From the NCBI RefSeq assembly GCF_000004075.3, contig NC_026660.2, forward strand, positions 12,586,001 through 12,650,000: a stretch of DNA of 64,000 bases. Direction: 5' to 3'. The notes under the pieces are model-generated. The model made no database searches. It was not told where the DNA came from and saw nothing but the letters and a program-made list of their open reading frames with translations. Numbering within the stretch: the stretch's first letter is position 1; every line of letters begins with the position of its first letter. Both the position numbers and the translations under genes were made by a program. This document shows, one piece after another, positions 59,601 to 64,000 of the stretch. Source of the stretch: Cucumis sativus (taxonomy: Eukaryota; Streptophyta; Magnoliopsida; Cucurbitales; Cucurbitaceae).

Positions 59601-61217
59601 TTTTAAATTATTTTTTTAATCCTTCAAAATCAACCTTTAATAATATGAATATTGTGTTTAAAAGTGTTTTTCAGGATGGTTCTGAACTATTTGAAAGCAT
59701 GCAATGCACTTAGTATTCATCTAAATCTCTTCTATCATTAATTTCTTAAAAGAGATTAAAGTCTAGCAGAGTAGCAATATTAGCCTAGAGCCTATAAATT
59801 TTGCTTTTACTCTTAATTTAAGTCTTTAATGATGGCATTTAATTTTCTGCATCCATTTCCTATTTCCAGCATCCAAAATTTATCTCCCCTCCAACTATAA
59901 ATTAGAGAAGATTATAGGGTGTGATAATGAGGTCTGAGTAAAGCAAAAATTGATTAAGAAAGATAATAACATTTGATAATGTGGTCTAAGTAAAGTAAAC
60001 ACAAATTATCTTTAACTTTTTAACTCTCAGAGAATCAAAAGTTTACTGTTTAAATTAAGAAATATCATTTTGTTATCATCATTATTGTCCCCTCCCTTTC
60101 AGATCTTTTTCTTTTCTTGGCCTTACTATTTGCATACTTACCCTAATTACTTTGTTAATCTCAGGCCTCAACTCCAATGTACTAAAGCTCACTCCCCATT
60201 CTAATTGCCACTGCCACTTCCATTTACTATTTCAAAAATACGTTTATTTGTACAACAAATCCTCCGTTTGTCACACACATCAACTAACCTAAATAGAGAA
60301 TATATAACCCTAATTCTCTTTCGACAGGGCATATCCTATCATAGGTATTGTGATCGACATAAATTCAAAACAATAGCAACAAAGTCAAAAGAATAACAAG
60401 TTTTAGTCTAAAAGTAAAACCCTAGAATCACAATTGGCTTAAGAAAGAGGATTGACTTGGGGACTCGAACTTGGCCTTAATTGAGGTTGAGCTTAACAAA
60501 ATGTTTAGTGAGATATGCTTGCACCTACTCCAACTCAAGAACATTGTCCCAGGATCAAAGGGGTTTAGAGGAGAAGTCCATCTTAACCTAGTAAAATAGT
60601 CAATGAGCATCTTTCTTGCATGCTTTGTCCAATGAGAAAAAGAGTAAACCTAATGTGGCTCCTAAAGAAGAACCATCTGTCAGTGCATCATTATATCTTC
60701 AAAGAAAGTAAATTAATTCTCACTAAAATTTTCAAGCTTTCACACTCTTTCACTCTCTAACTATGTAAATTTTCCTTTACCTTCAAAGTTATGATTCAGG
60801 TTTCTCAACAAATTTACTGTTGTCTAACTTGAAGTTACGAGCCTTTTTCCTATCTAGATTTTGACATTAGCTATTAGTAAAAAGAATGAACACAATGAGA
60901 GAATAAGTAAGACGACAGATGAACTTATATGGTTGCTTCAATCAATTGGGTTCTCTTTGTCAGGAATACAGTAAGTTGCTCCTTCGAGTTCGAAATTTGA
61001 CCTGTACTTATCAAATTACCTGTGAACACACGACTTGGAGTTAATAGAGTGGAAAGGGGCAAGTAGAAACCAAAAGGCAGTAGCTGGTAGGGATTATGAT
61101 CGATCTTGCTACGTTTCCTATATTTTCTTTAAGAATATATAAGTTAATAGGCACAGAAAATTGTAGAAACCAACACAAATTCGTTTCCCAGAGAATGATT
61201 CCACGTAAACACAAGTT
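56659..61217. other. XBAT31 5' flank, then AT-rich spacer
   Basis: Bases 56659-56950 are purine-rich on the plus strand and probably hold the 5' UTR and core promoter of the minus-strand XBAT31 gene. 57000-60100 is very AT-rich without coding signal; a GAA run lies at 59116-59132. The stretch 60420-60640 has more G+C but no recognisable gene. The last part is probably the 3' UTR of the DHHC gene. Confidence 0.45.
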
Positions 61218-63896
61218 TCATTGTTTTGAAACCATGAACTCCTTTACATTCTGTAAAATTCCTTTGTCATATGGGTTTCTGAACTTCATTTCACTGGACC
61301 TTTGGCCTGTAAACCACCGAGTTACATAATAGTTATACAAAGATATATATATGATATATATTCCCATAACTGAAGTCATAGTTCTGTGCAAGGTATTCTT
61401 ACCCTGCTCAGATTGAACAACAATTTGAAATTCTGGATACCTCTTCCAATGAATCTGAAACGGAGATCGATCCGTGTGGTGAAAAGAACAAAACACTAAA
61501 AGGAAAAGCTTTTTAAAAAGTAGATGAGTCCTATTTAGTCAAATGGTGAGTTTTTGCAATTTGCAAAGCAAACAGTCCACTCACAGTTTTGGTACCTGAA
61601 GAACTATTGCAATTGATTTGTTTTGGTTGACTTCCAAATTCAAAAAATAAGGCCAATCGGTGACCACTTGGTTCTTTTAATTTTTTATAATTAAATTTAT
61701 ATAAAATATTTTCTCATATAAATTTATTAGTTTTATTATCCACTTTTTTTATTGATGATTTAGAAAAATAACTTCAGACCAAATTTAAAACTAAAAAAGA
61801 GTTTAAAGAGTTTAAAACCTTATTTTTAGAATTTGACCCAGGTAGAAAATTAAAAACAAAATTGTTATCAAATAAAAATTTAGTTTTTAAAAATTAAGCT
61901 AATAAATACTAACATGTTTTATTACCCACTTTCTATTTTGAAAAAATGAAGTCAACTTTTTCGAATTATTATTAGTTTTTAAACTATAAAAAATATTCTC
62001 AGGGTTTGTGTCAAAAATATTTGAAAAGTTTCAAAAATATTTTTGAAACCAATCACAAAATTGGACATTTATATAATTTAGCCTTTTTTATTTTAAGAAA
62101 GATCTGTGAAAACCATACTTAAAAGTTTCAGAGGAAATAGAGATAAATTTTTAAAAAAATGAAATTGAAATCCAATACAACCTAAGCTTTCAAAGTTTTG
62201 TTGTGTTAATAGGTCTCCAAATTTAAGAAGTGTAATCGTTTCTAGAACTTTATAAATGTATTGGAGGACAAAATTTCAATTTCAATTTGGTATTTAGATT
62301 ATTCAACATTTTAAAAATTCATGAACCTCCTAACTAAAAATTTTAGAACCATGATATTTCCATTTGTATCTAATAAATCCACGATTTATCTTTATAAATG
62401 AATATTTAGTAGGTTCACAATTACCCACATGAAGACTAATTGGGGGAAAGATTATTTGCACTATACAGTGCTAGCAGTTAGGAACTTACCCATTCGTCTG
62501 TTCTAATATTGAAGCAGATACAATATATATGCCACGAGAAAAACGCCACCTAAAAACAGTAAAAGATCCATCACCATTTCCACGAAGACAATATCTTAAT
62601 GACTAGTGTCAACTAAAAGAAACTGCCTCCTAGACAAAATAAAAATGACAGAAATACACCTGCCATACTAATTGTAGAATAGAGAATAGCATGGTGCTCC
62701 TGGCCACTTTCCTTGAGAAATTGACCTGAACAGTTGATGAATATACCGAGTTAGTAACAAAGGCAAGGGTTCTTGACAATCCATAAGCATGATAATACAA
62801 GTAGCTGTTAGCAACCAATGCAAAGAATACAGAAACAAACCTCTAACCTAGCTCCATCACCATCAAGAAGTTCAGACACAGCCGAATCTGAAAAATCAGC
62901 TTACCAGTAAATACACTGCAATAAAGCTGAAAATGTGGGTATAGATAGCGAAACACTTACATTGAGATGAGCACGTTATGTAAGTAGCTTCAGTCCAGAT
63001 AAATCCAAATAGTAAAACCATGAAGAGGACATAATTTTTATGCCCTGCACTACAAGCGTATGCAACATACACCATATTAACTGAAGTGATGTAATCACAT
63101 TTGACTTTAAATTATTAAAATGAGGCGATGCTAACCTAAGTAGAGAAATTAAATTACAGATTTTTACAGGAGTGACGAGATATAAGCTTTAACTAAGATC
63201 TTCTTTGATGCCATCATCTACTATTTTACCAATACAGTTTCCGAATGCGGGGCAATGGTGGTCAAAGCCTTTCACATATGTCTTGCATATTGGACAGCAT
63301 CTCAACCTATCACCCAATCCAATATCCTTGGAAGAAGAACATTAGCCAAAAGTTAGAGACCAGTCGATTACTCAAAGAAAAGAGCAAGAACTGCTATGGT
63401 AACATAAACACCTACAAACTAAGCAATGCCCGCAATAGTAATATTATATTTGACATGGCGAAGAATAGTATTACATTCAAGTTACAGATTAAGAAATAAG
63501 AACATTATAGATTTTGCAAAATCTAAATCCAGAATCATTCGAACCAAACACAAAAACAAAAGCAATATCAACACAAAATTTGAAATTTTGTATGATGGCA
63601 TACATAATGATTTTGTTATTTTCTTAAAAACTAGAAAGAGGCAGAAAGAAATACAAATAACTATTTCACTTGAACGCCTGAGATAAGGATTACTCGTTAA
63701 GAGTTCCATTTTCTGCAGGAAAAAGAGCTAGATGGCTTAGGTTTCAAGATATTATAAACTTAATAAGCTCAATTAAATTTTCAACCTGATGGTGAGTGTC
63801 AATTTCTAAAACTGAACTTTGGGGAATTGCATCCGAAGGCGATGGACTATGTGACACTAAACCAGGATCACTGAGTAACATCCTGCCGGTATAAAC
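61218..63896 (-). CDS. DHHC-type protein S-acyltransferase-like protein, 3' part of gene, partial
   Basis: Ten exons were assembled on the minus strand: 63896-63786, 63712-63670, 63411-63372, 63306-63230, 63044-62961, 62887-62841, 62725-62660, 62549-62490, 61454-61403 and 61306-61218 (stop TGA). Phases agree throughout; the donor after 63670 is weak. A hydrophobic segment, VYVTIAVLALFFE, is followed directly by LRCCPICKTYVKGFDHHC and PAFGNCIG, then a second membrane segment (VLFMVLLFGFIWTEATYI), a third (STMLFSILQLVWQVAFFSW) and NIRTDEW, which takes the place of the TTxE motif. DHHC enzymes attach palmitate to cysteines of membrane proteins. Here the first half of the usual cysteine-rich domain (CxxC...KPxRxxHC) is missing and HC reads CC, although the DHHC core is intact. 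The N-terminal part lies beyond the window edge. The subfamily was not identified. Confidence 0.8.
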
Positions 63897-64000
63897 CTGT
63901 ATGTTAGAATAGTAAATAGAACCGCCAGCCAAGCAGGCTTCAGTAGGTACTAGCATAGCGTAAAGACATTTTGTAATATAATGAGTTATGGAGTAAAGGA
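63897..64000 (-). other. Intron or upstream exon of the DHHC gene
   Basis: A typical 3' splice site (ttctaac...acatacag on the minus strand) borders the exon at 63896. The frame stays open upstream to 63956 (MLVPTEACLAGG), so an unspliced extension cannot be excluded. Confidence 0.35.

Noticed and set aside
1..64000. A novel multi-gene defence or metabolic cluster
   Set aside because: Genes belong to unrelated housekeeping or signalling families with ordinary plant spacing; no tandem enzyme set, array or operon-like organisation is visible.

Overview
This window is nuclear DNA of a flowering plant. The genes have many short exons with GT-AG introns, AT-rich introns and long AT-rich spacers, and every recognisable protein belongs to a plant-type family. 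The spacers hold small inverted-repeat elements built around TATCANTGATA-type cores and tagcaaa/tttgcta ends, and an LTR type that I associate with cucurbits (cucumber, melon and relatives). I therefore suggest a cucurbit, but this rests on recall and no database was searched. I saw no virus, bacterial, plastid or CRISPR sequence.

Layout from left to right: the 3' end of a CXIP4-like gene (+, 1-656); a DUF4378/TRM32-like gene (-, 2304-5802) with a probable spliced leader and a promoter near 8.1-8.2 kb; a gene-poor stretch with a two-G-box island near 12.37 kb; a POL-like PP2C phosphatase gene of the PLL4/5 type (+, 15267-17986); convergent with it, a USP/kinase/U-box E3 ligase gene (-, 19241-24622); about 13 kb of repeat-rich spacer with a decayed Copia pol fragment (29.1-30.7 kb), a promoter-plus-start-codon relic (31.6-31.8 kb), two small inverted-repeat elements and a solo Cassandra-type LTR carrying a 5S rRNA-like domain (35175-35426); a SIAMESE-RELATED CDK inhibitor (+, 37587-37967); proteasome lid subunit RPN6 (+, 40270-41538, with a 5'-UTR intron); an LTR remnant (about 43.4-44.1 kb, - strand); a plant-specific protein of unknown function (+, 46376-48279); an XBAT31-like ankyrin/RING E3 ligase gene (-, 54202-56658); and the 3' part of a DHHC protein gene (-, 61218 to about 63896, continuing beyond the window).

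The genes do not form one pathway. Three belong to the ubiquitin/proteasome system (U-box kinase, RPN6, XBAT31), two are linked to growth control (PLL phosphatase, SMR) and one to microtubule arrays (TRM). The clearest larger-scale pattern is probable conserved gene order: as I remember them, the Arabidopsis counterparts XBAT31, SMR10, PLL4 and CXIP4 lie close together at At2g28840-At2g28910. I found no convincing new multi-gene system. The best leads are the Cassandra LTR, the gene relic at 31.6-31.8 kb, the shortened DHHC cysteine-rich domain and the shifted kinase lysine. Exon boundaries were built by hand from splice signals and frame continuity.
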